From NCBI GenBank assembly GCA_964607755.1, contig CAZSMC010000027.1:1-57784 (forward strand): a DNA stretch of 57,784 bases, read 5' to 3'. The notes beneath the pieces are model-generated. The model saw only the letters and a list, made by a program, of their open reading frames with translations. It did no database searches and was not told where the DNA came from. This document shows positions 27,901 through 36,324 of the stretch, piece by piece. This DNA comes from CAZSMC01 sp964607755 (GTDB lineage Bacteria; Zhuqueibacterota; Zhuqueibacteria; Residuimicrobiales; Krinioviventaceae). A program made the translations under genes and the position numbers. How positions within the stretch are numbered: the stretch's first letter is position 1; each line of letters opens with the position of its first letter.

Positions 27901-28388
27901 TCTTTTCCTGGAGTTTTGAACTGGACCGCGCGACGGATGATTCACTGCACCGAAATCCGCGAGCCGGTGATTCGGTTCTGATAAAAACTCGAAAACCATT
28001 TTTGTCACACGATCAGTACGAGTTCACTACAAAGGGACAACGGATCGATCAGGATATGGCAAAAGAGCAACTTCAAGACATCAAAGTGGTGCCAAATCCG
28101 TATGTTGTGGCTAATTCGTGGGAACCGTTGAATCCGTACACAACCGGGCGCGGTCCGCGCGAATTACACTTTATTCATTTGCCGGCAAAGTGCACCATAA
28201 AAATATTTAATATCCGCGGCCAGTTGGTTCGTGAACTGGAACACGATACGCCTGACGTTTCAAATGGAACGGAAATCTGGGATATGTTGAGCAGAGACCA
28301 ACTGGATATTTCGTACGGCATTTATATTTATCATGTTGATGCTGGTGAACTCGGTACGAAAACAGGAAAATTTGCCATAGTCAAATAA
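24939..28388 (+). CDS. large T9SS-type secreted protein S1
   Basis: The protein has 1,149 residues, with a signal peptide ending LLSFAQ and no lipobox. The N-terminal 300 residues start VEQLHGDETW and include EWPINSG and GSWNGYFGKD, shared by all four S proteins. Acidic DGIDNDGD/DDNLNGLIDE repeats (about 325, 400 and 455) look like calcium-binding loops, followed by KTDIDESDMIGL. A fibronectin type III-like domain lies at about 605-735 (PGDKKVTLYWDD ... YKIYRSTDP). The last 100 residues (from about 1048) carry KVVPNPYVVANSWEPLNPY and end ISYGIYIYHVDAGELG, a T9SS-type sorting domain. It probably sits at the cell surface with receptor 1. No family name or enzyme domain is recognised. Confidence 0.8.
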   Translation: MKNKHKLMFFICATIWALTPLLSFAQVNVEQLHGDETWSASGLHSGNMIRTTFWNDGQIGTRSTSPEDIGGEWPINSGRNYLAKMATHYGAEVRDVDGEMIHIMSESNGTRTGGLDGSESNGDWGPNGEWWTMCPLPNFYNPSPPPDMSEDPRVSMSHWEWSWPSVWPDKMDDTVDPGWPGSWNGYFGKDIKNADQESYYVIDDYNNREFPFYPDENDSTRRGLGFRVSIRGFQWSNVLVEDILFLLYDVKNIGTYEHDKVVFGLNFGPNIGSKEGAGGDSDDDGGAYDLENNLGYQYDEDNIGGGGWSPVGRLGAAFFESPGNPYDGIDNDGDAGKGTGDVITEEMFESKTINVGDDVVLIDYKSFEREIVKMPQEGVTFRYQDHEYTVKPGLVEEIPNNLVDDNLNGLIDENNGSVIGEGENAIHRYLYTGLKCVNYFTGEGKDNVLIDERRDDGIDNDGDWNVLTDDVGLDGVPNTNDPGEGDGKPTSGAGTDLPGEPHIDKTDIDESDMIGLTCFNIYSPWTIYPLYADETIWEALTPGFLNATGQIGNTDIILGSGYFPLKPEQIERFSVGYIMGYGDELFRNRDYAEKTYLENYNFAKAPNIPKLTAVPGDKKVTLYWDDYAEQSVDPITGEDFEGYKIYRSTDPAFEDMTAVTDGYGSVSYRKPIEQFDLKNGISGYAPIDVNGVHFYLGDDTGIQNSWVDTTVQNGQKYYYAVCAYDRGDGALGIAPSETSKYISISKDGTVDKGRNVAIARPEAPSAGFQQAELADLTLLEGGKATGKLGYEIIDPNKIKDGATYRVVFEDTVAENDSRQLVYMTKNFSLLKIINGSSDTLINKSTNLEPAAQQPMFDGFTFKLFNDSSLQVMAGSSMWLADSVMDFIFEPFRYSRTQGIGMPNDYLITFHDQVGVDTSEATALSRVRDLPATPVNFKVTNLETGEPVKFAFYEQDVVDDQAGKFTAFTDRTRSDQIIFMEPNENDSLVFSWSFELDRATDDSLHRNPRAGDSVLIKTRKPFLSHDQYEFTTKGQRIDQDMAKEQLQDIKVVPNPYVVANSWEPLNPYTTGRGPRELHFIHLPAKCTIKIFNIRGQLVRELEHDTPDVSNGTEIWDMLSRDQLDISYGIYIYHVDAGELGTKTGKFAIVK

Positions 28389-28395
28389 TTTTACC

Positions 28396-28429
28396 GGGAC
28401 ATGCGTGAACCTATGTCCCTTTTAGTTTT
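28396..28429 (+). terminator. intercistronic hairpin between S1 and PorV1
   Basis: GGGACAT (28396-28402) pairs with ATGTCCC (28413-28419), followed by TTTTAGTTTT. It is a terminator-like stem inside an apparent operon, so it probably reduces read-through or marks a processing site. Confidence 0.65.
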
Positions 28430-28472
28430 GATGATAAATGCAAGTTTAAAATAACATTAAAGGAGTGACAAC

Positions 28473-29489
28473 ATGAAAAGATTGTTATTTATCACAGCCG
28501 TGCTTTTGAGCATGATTTTACCTGTGACTGCTCAAAACGTCACCAAGGTAGGAACCACAGCGGCAGGTTTTTTGAACATTGACATCGGCACCCGCGCGCT
28601 GGGTATGGGCGGCTCGTACGTGTCGGTTGCCGACGATGCCATGTCTATGTACTGGAATCCGGCAGGCATTGCGCGCCTCAGCGGTGGCGAAGCATTTTTC
28701 ACCCACTCTAAATGGCTGGCAGACATTGGCTTGAGTTATGCCGGCTTTGCCATGCAAATGGGTCGCGACGGCGCTATTGGTGTGTTTGCCAATTTCATGA
28801 CCATGGATCAGATGGAACGGACCACGGTCATGGAGCCGGACGGCACAGGTGAGATGTTCGATGCTGGCAGTTATGTTTTTGATTTGACGTATGCCCATAA
28901 TCTGACAGACCGTTTTACCATTGGTGGTTCGTTCAAGTACATTCACGAAAAGATCTACCACAGTTCCGCATCTGGCATTGCTTTTGACATTGGCACGTTG
29001 TTCGACACCCAGTTCAGCGGTTTGCGGATTGGCATGAGCATCACCAACTATGGCACAAAGATGAAGATGGGCGGCCGCGACATGCTGATTCAGACGGACA
29101 TTGATCCGTTGATTCACGGCAACAACCAGAACATCAACGCGAATTTGTCCACAGATGAGTTTGAATTGCCATTGATGTTCCGCGTTGGTGTGTCCATGGA
29201 CGTGTTGAAAGGTGCAGGTAACAGTAATTTGATCGTCTCGTTGGACGCTTTGCATCCGAACGACGATGTCGAGTATGTGAATGTGGGAGCGGAATACGGT
29301 TTCAGCAAGATGTTCTTTTTACGCGGCGGCTACAAGACCTTGTTTGCGCGCGACAGCGAACAGGGATTATGCTTTGGCGCCGGATTGCATTACGGATTTG
29401 GCCCGACAAAGATCAAGGTGGATTACGCGTATCAGGACTTTGGTGTGCTGAATGATGTACAGATGTTTTCAGTAGGACTGGGTTTTTAA
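28473..29489 (+). CDS. PorV/PorQ-family outer-membrane protein, copy 1
   Basis: The protein has 338 residues, with ribosome site AAAGGAG and a signal peptide ending VTAQ. The mature protein opens NVTKVGTTAAGFLNIDIGTR and GMGGSYVSVADDAMSMYWNP, the signature of the PorV/PorQ (UPF0164) family of FadL-like barrels. PorV carries substrates of the type IX system from the translocon to the attachment complex at the cell surface. Here the gene follows S1, a T9SS-type cargo, after 84 nt and precedes receptor 2 by 48 nt. From 28531 to the stop it is almost the same as the copy at 42988-43946, while the signal peptides differ. A dedicated shuttle for the S proteins is an attractive inference. Confidence 0.9.
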   Translation: MKRLLFITAVLLSMILPVTAQNVTKVGTTAAGFLNIDIGTRALGMGGSYVSVADDAMSMYWNPAGIARLSGGEAFFTHSKWLADIGLSYAGFAMQMGRDGAIGVFANFMTMDQMERTTVMEPDGTGEMFDAGSYVFDLTYAHNLTDRFTIGGSFKYIHEKIYHSSASGIAFDIGTLFDTQFSGLRIGMSITNYGTKMKMGGRDMLIQTDIDPLIHGNNQNINANLSTDEFELPLMFRVGVSMDVLKGAGNSNLIVSLDALHPNDDVEYVNVGAEYGFSKMFFLRGGYKTLFARDSEQGLCFGAGLHYGFGPTKIKVDYAYQDFGVLNDVQMFSVGLGF

Positions 29490-29537
29490 GAGCAAATAAT
29501 GATAGCTTTTCATCATTCTAATGAGGAGTAAGCGAAT

Positions 29538-32500
29538 ATGAATGTAAAAAACTATTTTGCTCTGTTAATGGCTCTGTGCTGTATCATGTTTGTCAGTCAT
29601 GAGGCAATTATGGCGGCAACGACCGGTAAAATTGCCGGTAAAATCACAGATTCAGAAACAGACGAGCCGTTACCCGGAGCAAACGTTGTTGTCCAGGGCA
29701 CACAAATGGGTGCTGCAACAGATACGAATGGAGAATATGCTATTTTGAACATATCTCCTGGTATCTATACGTTGCGCTTTTCGATGATGGGGTACACAGA
29801 CAAAATTGTTGAGAATGTACGAGTTCAAATCGATTTAACAACTCGCATAAATGTAGAACTGGACCCTACAGTGCTGGGCGGAGAAGAAGTGACTATTGTG
29901 GCTGAAAGACCGCTCGTGCAAAAAGATATGACAGGCTCAATGTCGTCTGTGGGGTCTCAAGAAATTGCAGATTTGCCTGTCCAGGAAGTCAGTGATGTAC
30001 TGGAACTACAGGCTGGACTGGTTAAATCAGGCAACCAGTTCCACATTCGTGGTGGTCGAACCGGTGAGGTTGCTTACTGGGTCGACGGTGTAGCCACGAC
30101 AGATGTTTTTGGCGGCGGTATGGGCGTGACTGTGGAAAACTCGGCGATTGAAGAACTGCAGGTTGTGTCCGGTACTTTCAATGCCGAGTACGGCCAGGCC
30201 ATGTCCGGTATTATCAACATTATCACCAAAGAAGGGGGTGCTGAATACAACGGACAGGTTCGCGGCTGGGTTGGTGATTATATCAGCGGCGCGGACGAGT
30301 TTTCTGTTCTCAAACGGGTTGAACCCATTTACAATGAGCAGGGACAGGCTATCGGAGCCAACGGCATTAAAAGTTATCCTTTGGAAAACTTTAATCCGAA
30401 TTATAACTTTGATTACAGTCTCAGTGGCCCGGTTCCGTTCACCAACGACAAAGTGACTTTTTTTACAAATGGTCGCTATGTGTCGAACGAAGGTTATTTA
30501 TACGGACGCGAGTGGTTCACACCGGTCGGGACACCGGGCGACAGCTCACTGGTGCCGATGAATCCATATGAACGCACATCTCTCCAGGGAAAGCTGACCT
30601 GGAAACCGGGCAGCAATATTAAATTAAGCTACAACGCGTTTTGGAGTCATTGGCAGAGTGATCGTTCTTATAACCAAAATTACAAGTATAACCCGAATGG
30701 CGTCTCTCAAGGTATGGGAAATAGTCAAACACATATTTTCACTCTCAATCATGTGCTTTCCCCGACAACTTTTTATGAACTAAAGATTAACCGCTTTAAC
30801 AATGAATATGAGAGCTATACATTTGAGGACCCAAACGCCAAACCTGAATACCTGGTGCATGTGTACTCGGATACATTGAGTAATGGTCGATTTTTCCCTG
30901 CGGATACGCTTGATCTGAGTAATCCGGATGATGCATCTAAATTCGAAACTGTCAAGCAGGAACGCATCAATTACAACTATTTTATTGATCCGAACGGACC
31001 GATAGGCTACATTTCACCGGATTCCAGTTCCACACCGGTGAGTTATTCCTTCATGAATGACGGCATGGATATGGGCCGTTTTCAGCGCCGCACCTCTTAT
31101 TGGGTGGCAAAATTCGACTTGTCTAGTCAAGTTACAAAAGAAAATCAGATAAAAACTGGTTTCGAAGTTCGCTTGCATGAACTGGAGTTACACAGCTATA
31201 CCATTCGCCCCAAAGTGGACCCAGAGTCAAACGAACAGATTGTGCCATTCGAGCCCAGCATACCGGATGCGGATACGCACTTTCGCAGCGATTATATACG
31301 AGAACCACGTGAATTTTCTGCGTACATCCAGGACAAGCTCGAGCTTGATGACCTGATCATTAATGCGGGTTTGCGGTTTGATTATTTTGATGCCAACTAT
31401 GTTAAACCAACAGACCCGAATGATCCCAATATTTACTGGCCATATAAGAAAAAGCATATCTACAAAAACTGGCAAGATCCTCCTAAAGAATTGTCGCAGC
31501 CGGAAATGAAAGAGTATATCGACCAGTTCGAGGAATATACTCCTGAAGAACGCCGCGAATTTATGCACACGGATGTTGATCCAAAAATGCAATTGAGTCC
31601 TCGATTGGGAATTGCTTACCCGATCACTGACCAGGGCGTGATTCACTTTTCCTACGGCCATTTTTTCCAAATTCCGGAATTTCAATACTTGTATGATAAT
31701 CCGGATTTCAAGTTAAGCCCACAAGGCGGATATACCGTTTTTGGCAATGCTGATCTGGAACCGCAAAAAACAGTCATGTATGAAATCGGACTGCAGCAGC
31801 AGCTCACTTCAACGATCGGTATTGACGTCACCTTGTTTTACCGGGATGTGCGTGACTGGGTCGGAACCAGTCCGCTTATTGACACACCGATCCCAAGTGT
31901 TAAATATTCCCAGTATGAAAACAAGGATTATGAAAATGTTCGTGGTATCACTTTAAAAATGGAAAAACGGTACTCGCATAATTTCTCTGCCCGGATCGAT
32001 TATTCGTTCCAGATGGCTGAAGGCTCCTATTCCAACCCGGATGATGCCTTTAATGCCTATCAAGCCCAGGAAGAGCCTCACAAATCACTCATTCCGATGA
32101 ACTGGGATCAAAGGCATACATTGAACGGATCGATTGTCTACCGGCTGAACAAATGGACTGCTTCGCTAATTGGCCGGTTCAGAACAGGACGGCCGTACAC
32201 ACCCAGCTTTCCGCGCGCAGCCGTGGTAGGCGGTGCTGCTCTCATCGGATTGGAAGAGAACAGCGAACGGCTGCCGAACCGTAAATCCGTGGACCTGACA
32301 CTGAACAGACGGTTCGTACTCAATGACAATACCAATGTCAATCTGTTTGTGAATATTTACAACTTGTTTGATACTCGGGACGAGACGAACGTTTATTCGG
32401 ATACTGGCTCTGCAGATTATACAACAAACATCACTCCGGAACGCGTGAGCTATAGTCCGCAGCGCATTGGTACTGTTGAAGATTATGTGAATCATCCTGA

Positions 32501-32552
32501 CTGGTATACAAGTCCGCGTCAGGTTCAAATCGGACTCTCTCTTGATTTTTAA
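29538..32552 (+). CDS. TonB-dependent receptor 2
   Basis: The protein has 1,004 residues, with GAGGAG before the start and a signal peptide ending near IMAA. The layout is as in the other three receptors: carboxypeptidase-regulatory-like domain (TTGKIAGKITDSETDEPLPG), EEVTIVAERP as TonB-box-like element, plug (HIRGGRTGEVAYWVDGVATT) and barrel ending VQIGLSLDF. It groups with receptor 4: both have VQEVSDVLELQAG, FGGGMGVTVENSA, VVSGTFNAEYGQ and IITKEGG. It carries an insertion near residue 650 (KNWQDPPKELSQPEMKEYID) absent from receptors 1, 3 and 4. S2 follows after 20 nt. The ligand is unknown; barrel differences around the insertion may change it. Confidence 0.9.
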   Translation: MNVKNYFALLMALCCIMFVSHEAIMAATTGKIAGKITDSETDEPLPGANVVVQGTQMGAATDTNGEYAILNISPGIYTLRFSMMGYTDKIVENVRVQIDLTTRINVELDPTVLGGEEVTIVAERPLVQKDMTGSMSSVGSQEIADLPVQEVSDVLELQAGLVKSGNQFHIRGGRTGEVAYWVDGVATTDVFGGGMGVTVENSAIEELQVVSGTFNAEYGQAMSGIINIITKEGGAEYNGQVRGWVGDYISGADEFSVLKRVEPIYNEQGQAIGANGIKSYPLENFNPNYNFDYSLSGPVPFTNDKVTFFTNGRYVSNEGYLYGREWFTPVGTPGDSSLVPMNPYERTSLQGKLTWKPGSNIKLSYNAFWSHWQSDRSYNQNYKYNPNGVSQGMGNSQTHIFTLNHVLSPTTFYELKINRFNNEYESYTFEDPNAKPEYLVHVYSDTLSNGRFFPADTLDLSNPDDASKFETVKQERINYNYFIDPNGPIGYISPDSSSTPVSYSFMNDGMDMGRFQRRTSYWVAKFDLSSQVTKENQIKTGFEVRLHELELHSYTIRPKVDPESNEQIVPFEPSIPDADTHFRSDYIREPREFSAYIQDKLELDDLIINAGLRFDYFDANYVKPTDPNDPNIYWPYKKKHIYKNWQDPPKELSQPEMKEYIDQFEEYTPEERREFMHTDVDPKMQLSPRLGIAYPITDQGVIHFSYGHFFQIPEFQYLYDNPDFKLSPQGGYTVFGNADLEPQKTVMYEIGLQQQLTSTIGIDVTLFYRDVRDWVGTSPLIDTPIPSVKYSQYENKDYENVRGITLKMEKRYSHNFSARIDYSFQMAEGSYSNPDDAFNAYQAQEEPHKSLIPMNWDQRHTLNGSIVYRLNKWTASLIGRFRTGRPYTPSFPRAAVVGGAALIGLEENSERLPNRKSVDLTLNRRFVLNDNTNVNLFVNIYNLFDTRDETNVYSDTGSADYTTNITPERVSYSPQRIGTVEDYVNHPDWYTSPRQVQIGLSLDF

Positions 32553-32572
32553 GAGGATTGGAGGAAATGAAT

Positions 32573-35500
32573 ATGAAAACATTAAGATATCTATTATTTA
32601 CCTTACTTGTCACCGGGCTGTTGTCTACCGCGGCTTTTGCCCAGATGGACCAGCTTCACGGTGCCTTTATGGAAATCCGGGATGGATTGCACGCCGGTAA
32701 TCAGTTTCGGACAACATTTTATAATGACGGTACCTTTGGCGCCATTCAACAACCACCTGATATTGCAGGAGAATGGCCGATCAATTCAGGCCACATTTAT
32801 CTGATCGATGGCAATCTTTTTGTCGGCAGCGAAGTGATCGATGCTGAGGGTTCTGTCAAACATGTCGTCAGTACAGTTCGAAGTTGTATGATAAGCTGGT
32901 CAACGGGAGATACTGGCCCGGATGGTGAATTTTGGACATTTTTACCACTGCCCGGTTTTGCCGCTTCCGACACCAACAAGATCGCCATGAGCAAGTGGCC
33001 CTGGTCCTGGCCGGCGGTGTGGCCGGACAAGTGGGACGATCCAGTCGATCCCGGTTGGACTGGTTCCTGGAACGGTTATTTTGGCAAAGATAAATTCAAT
33101 GCCGATGAAGAGAGCTATTTCGTTGCTGATGATTATAATAACAAGGAATTCATGTTTTATCCGGACAGTACGGATTCATTACGCCGCGGTTTAGGAATGC
33201 GCATGTTTGTGCGCGGATTCCAGTGGTCCAATGCCCTGGTAGAAGACGCCTTGTTTGTGCTGTTCGATCTTGAAAATGTGGGTACCCATAATCATGATAA
33301 AATAGTGTTTGGCTACAAGTTTGGCAACAATATGGGCGATACCATGACCGGCGGAGACGGTGGTGATGACATGGGCGCGTTTCGTAAAGATGAAGATACA
33401 GCGTTCCTTTACGATTACGACGACATCGGCGCCGGCGGCTGGACCCCGGTCGGTTATTTTGGCGGCGCTTTCCTGGAAAGTCCCGGTAACTCGTTCGATG
33501 GTATCGATAATGACGGTGACGGCAGCGATGGGCCAGGTAAAATTATTACCGAGGACATGTTTGTTCCGAGAACATTAAATGCCGGTGACGATATTATCGT
33601 GATCGATTACCAAAGTCCGACCTTTGAGCGCACAAAAATGAAAATGCCCAATGATACGCTCTATATTCAATATCAGGACCTGATCTATAAATTCTGGCCA
33701 GAAAAAAAGATCGAAGAGAAACCTCATAACCTCGTTGATGATAATCTGAACGGCCTGATTGACGAAAGCAATGGCGCTGAAGTGGGCGAAGGCGCAGATG
33801 CGATTCGTACTTATCTTTATCCGGGACTCAAATATGTCGACTATTTTACCGGTGAAGGCTCGAACAACCTGTTGATTGACGAGCGCCGCGACGATGGTAT
33901 AGATAACGATGGTGACTGGGATCCTGAATCTGATGACCTCGGCGCCGATGGTAAAGAATTTACCGGCGACCCCGGCGAAGGTGACGGCAAACCAACGGAT
34001 GGTGAACCTCACTTTGATAAAACAGATATTGACGAAACCGATATGATCGGTTTGACCAGTTTTACTCTTTATCTGTGGCCGGATATTCCGCACTATGAAG
34101 ACGAAAAAGTATGGAAAAACATTACCCCAGGATATTTTGACGATCTGCTCGAAAATGAAAATATTGAATTGCTCTATGGTTCAGGTTATTTTCCACATGT
34201 TTCCGGGACAATCGAGCGTTTCTCGATGGGTATTTTATGCGGCATCGATGAAGACGATTTTATGGAAAATAAAAAATGGATTGCCAAAGCCTATAATGAA
34301 AACTATAACTTTTCCAAAGCGCCGTTAATCCCAACACTAACTGCCATTCCAGGCGACGGCAAAGTGACGTTGATGTGGGATAAAAAAGCAGAAGAATCTG
34401 TCGACCCCATCACCGGAAAGGATTTTGAAGGCTACCGGATTTATCGCTCTACCGAACCGGGCTGGCAGGATATGACACCAATAACGGACGGCAAAGGTTC
34501 GGTGACCTATCGTAAACCTATTGCTCAATTTGATGTCGTGAACGAGCACGAAGGTTTTGCGCCGGTCCATATCAAGGGAGTGCGTTTCTGGATGGGTGAG
34601 AACACCGGGATCGTCCATAGCTGGACAGACACAACCGTGACCAACGGCCAGGAATATTATTACGCCATTACGTCGTACGATCATGGTGCACCTGAAGGTG
34701 GTATTGCCCCGTCTGAATGCTCGAAATTTATTTCAGTAAGCACTGCCGGGGAAATTGATAAAGGCTCGAATGTCGTAATAGTCCGGCCAGAAGCGCCATC
34801 TGCTGGTTTTGTCGATGCTTCACTGGAAAATGTCACCATGCTGGAAGGCAGCCAGGCCAGTGGAGATATTGGTTACAAAATTATTGATCCGACTGCTGTG
34901 CAAGAAGGACATACCTATCGGGTGACGTTCGAAGATACGGTGGTGGAATATGAATCCCGACAGTACTCACCAACGACAAAGAGCGTCAACCTCATTGACA
35001 TTACTAAAGGCGATACGCTGATCAAGGATTATAGGAATCTTTCAACCCTGACAGAGCTGCCTGTGGCGGATGGTTTTTCGATCAAACTGACAAACTATGA
35101 CTTTGTCCAGATCAATGCGGACAGTTCCATGTGGAGCCGGGACAGCCTGTATGGGTTTATTTTTGAACCGTTCCGCTACAGTCGTACAACCGGTTTGCCT
35201 TTTCCAAATGATTATGTCATAAAATTTGGTGAAATGGGCATAGATACATCTTCATATATGGAGCTTTCCAGAGTGCGAACGTTGGATCCGGTACCGGTGA
35301 ATTTCACCGTGTACAATTTGAATACTGGCGAGCCGGTTGATTTTGGCTTTTATGAAATGGACGCAGTCAGCGGCGAACAAGGTATGTTCACCGCTTTTAC
35401 CGACCGGACAAGAAGCGATCAGATCATTTTCCTCGAACACTTTGAAGGAACCGGACGCGATACACTGACATGGAGTTTTGAACTGGATCGAGCTACTGAT

Positions 35501-35950
35501 GATACATTACATTTTAATCCTCAGGCCGGTGATTCGGTGATCTTGCACACATATAAGCCGTTTTTATCACATGATATTATCGAGTTTAGTACGCGGGGCC
35601 AACGTATCGAAGAAGAAAAACTCAGAACCGATTTGAAAGATATCAAAGTCGTGCCCAATCCCTATGTTGTTACGAATTCATGGGAACCCTTGAATCCATA
35701 TTCGAACGGCCGGGGGCCGCGTGAATTGCATTTCATTCACTTGCCTCCGAAATGCACGATCAAGATTTTTAACATTCGCGGTCAATTGATTCGAGAGCTC
35801 CACCACGACACGCCGGATATTTTAGACGGAACGGAAATCTGGGATATGCTTACCATGGACCAGCTTGATATCTCATACGGCGTTTACATTTATCATGTTG
35901 ACGCTGGTGAATACGGTGAAAAAACAGGAAAATTCGCTGTAATTAAATAA
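32573..35950 (+). CDS. large T9SS-type secreted protein S2
   Basis: I start at ATG 32573, 8 nt after GGAGG; the ATG at 32567 is too close to it. The product has 1,125 residues and a signal peptide ending AAFAQ. The body starts MDQLHGAFMEIRDGLHAGNQ and shares the acidic DGIDNDGDG/DDNLNGLIDE loops, KTDIDETDMIGL, a fibronectin-like domain (PGDGKVTLMWDKKAEESVDP) and the C-terminal VVPNPYVVTNSWEPLNPY sorting domain with the S family. It is closest to S4: both have HIVSTVRS or HVVSTVRS, TGDTGPDGE or SGDTGPNGE, and KGSNVVIVRPEAP. It is followed by a hairpin and a 374-nt gap, so this is the end of the first five-gene block. No PorV gene follows S2. Confidence 0.8.
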   Translation: MKTLRYLLFTLLVTGLLSTAAFAQMDQLHGAFMEIRDGLHAGNQFRTTFYNDGTFGAIQQPPDIAGEWPINSGHIYLIDGNLFVGSEVIDAEGSVKHVVSTVRSCMISWSTGDTGPDGEFWTFLPLPGFAASDTNKIAMSKWPWSWPAVWPDKWDDPVDPGWTGSWNGYFGKDKFNADEESYFVADDYNNKEFMFYPDSTDSLRRGLGMRMFVRGFQWSNALVEDALFVLFDLENVGTHNHDKIVFGYKFGNNMGDTMTGGDGGDDMGAFRKDEDTAFLYDYDDIGAGGWTPVGYFGGAFLESPGNSFDGIDNDGDGSDGPGKIITEDMFVPRTLNAGDDIIVIDYQSPTFERTKMKMPNDTLYIQYQDLIYKFWPEKKIEEKPHNLVDDNLNGLIDESNGAEVGEGADAIRTYLYPGLKYVDYFTGEGSNNLLIDERRDDGIDNDGDWDPESDDLGADGKEFTGDPGEGDGKPTDGEPHFDKTDIDETDMIGLTSFTLYLWPDIPHYEDEKVWKNITPGYFDDLLENENIELLYGSGYFPHVSGTIERFSMGILCGIDEDDFMENKKWIAKAYNENYNFSKAPLIPTLTAIPGDGKVTLMWDKKAEESVDPITGKDFEGYRIYRSTEPGWQDMTPITDGKGSVTYRKPIAQFDVVNEHEGFAPVHIKGVRFWMGENTGIVHSWTDTTVTNGQEYYYAITSYDHGAPEGGIAPSECSKFISVSTAGEIDKGSNVVIVRPEAPSAGFVDASLENVTMLEGSQASGDIGYKIIDPTAVQEGHTYRVTFEDTVVEYESRQYSPTTKSVNLIDITKGDTLIKDYRNLSTLTELPVADGFSIKLTNYDFVQINADSSMWSRDSLYGFIFEPFRYSRTTGLPFPNDYVIKFGEMGIDTSSYMELSRVRTLDPVPVNFTVYNLNTGEPVDFGFYEMDAVSGEQGMFTAFTDRTRSDQIIFLEHFEGTGRDTLTWSFELDRATDDTLHFNPQAGDSVILHTYKPFLSHDIIEFSTRGQRIEEEKLRTDLKDIKVVPNPYVVTNSWEPLNPYSNGRGPRELHFIHLPPKCTIKIFNIRGQLIRELHHDTPDILDGTEIWDMLTMDQLDISYGVYIYHVDAGEYGEKTGKFAVIK

Positions 35951-35962
35951 CGATAATCAAAT

Positions 35963-35986
35963 GGCTCCGTTATTTCTAACGGAGCC
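35963..35986 (+). terminator. terminator-like hairpin after S2
   Basis: A perfect 10-bp stem GGCTCCGTTA/TAACGGAGCC closes a 4-nt TTTC loop. The T-run after it is weak (TATTCTC), so termination may be partial. Confidence 0.65.
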
Positions 35987-36276
35987 TATTCTCAAATACA
36001 ATACAAACAAGGGAGAGCTTATGACATAATTGGCTACCATACCTTTCCTCAAACCTTTTCGCTAAACAATAAATCTGCCGCACTCGTGCGATAAACAACG
36101 ATAATTCTCTCCGGTTTCCTTTTTTCTCGTGTGCCGGCAAAAGTTTATGGTTGAACGCGATAAAGTCGATTCAATCAGAACGAATTCTCTAAAAAACGAT
36201 CTTTGGAAATTTTGCTTTCAGATTATTATCATCATAAGTGAATTCTATTTTTCGATCACTCAGGTTGTGAGAATTT

Positions 36277-36305
36277 TGACAAAAAAATAATTCGAATTTA
36301 ATTAA
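36277..36305 (+). promoter_or_regulatory. candidate sigma70-type promoter of receptor 3
   Basis: TTGACA (36277-36282), a 17-nt spacer and TATTAA (36300-36305) precede the ATG at 36325. The resulting leader would be very short, about 13 nt, starting in the ribosome site; that weakens the call. Confidence 0.35.
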
Positions 36306-36324
36306 TTAACAGGGAGCAGGGAAT

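Larger units (their letters stand above)
35951..36324. other. intergenic region between the two five-gene blocks
   Basis: This 374-nt spacer begins with the hairpin at 35963. At 36011-36026 it has a ribosome site and start codon closed almost at once (GGGAGAGCTT-ATG-ACA-TAA). A promoter-like pair lies just before receptor 3. No gene fits in it. Confidence 0.55.

Noticed and set aside
24939..28388. S proteins as SusD homologues
   Set aside because: S1-S3 lack a lipobox, no SusD/RagB sequence features are seen, and the size and T9SS-type end do not fit SusD.
28518..29255. Long antisense frame (245 codons) in PorV1, also present in PorV2 (42966-43712)
   Set aside because: It mirrors codon usage of a conserved gene and is present in both copies because the copies are nearly identical. 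It has no signal or family features.
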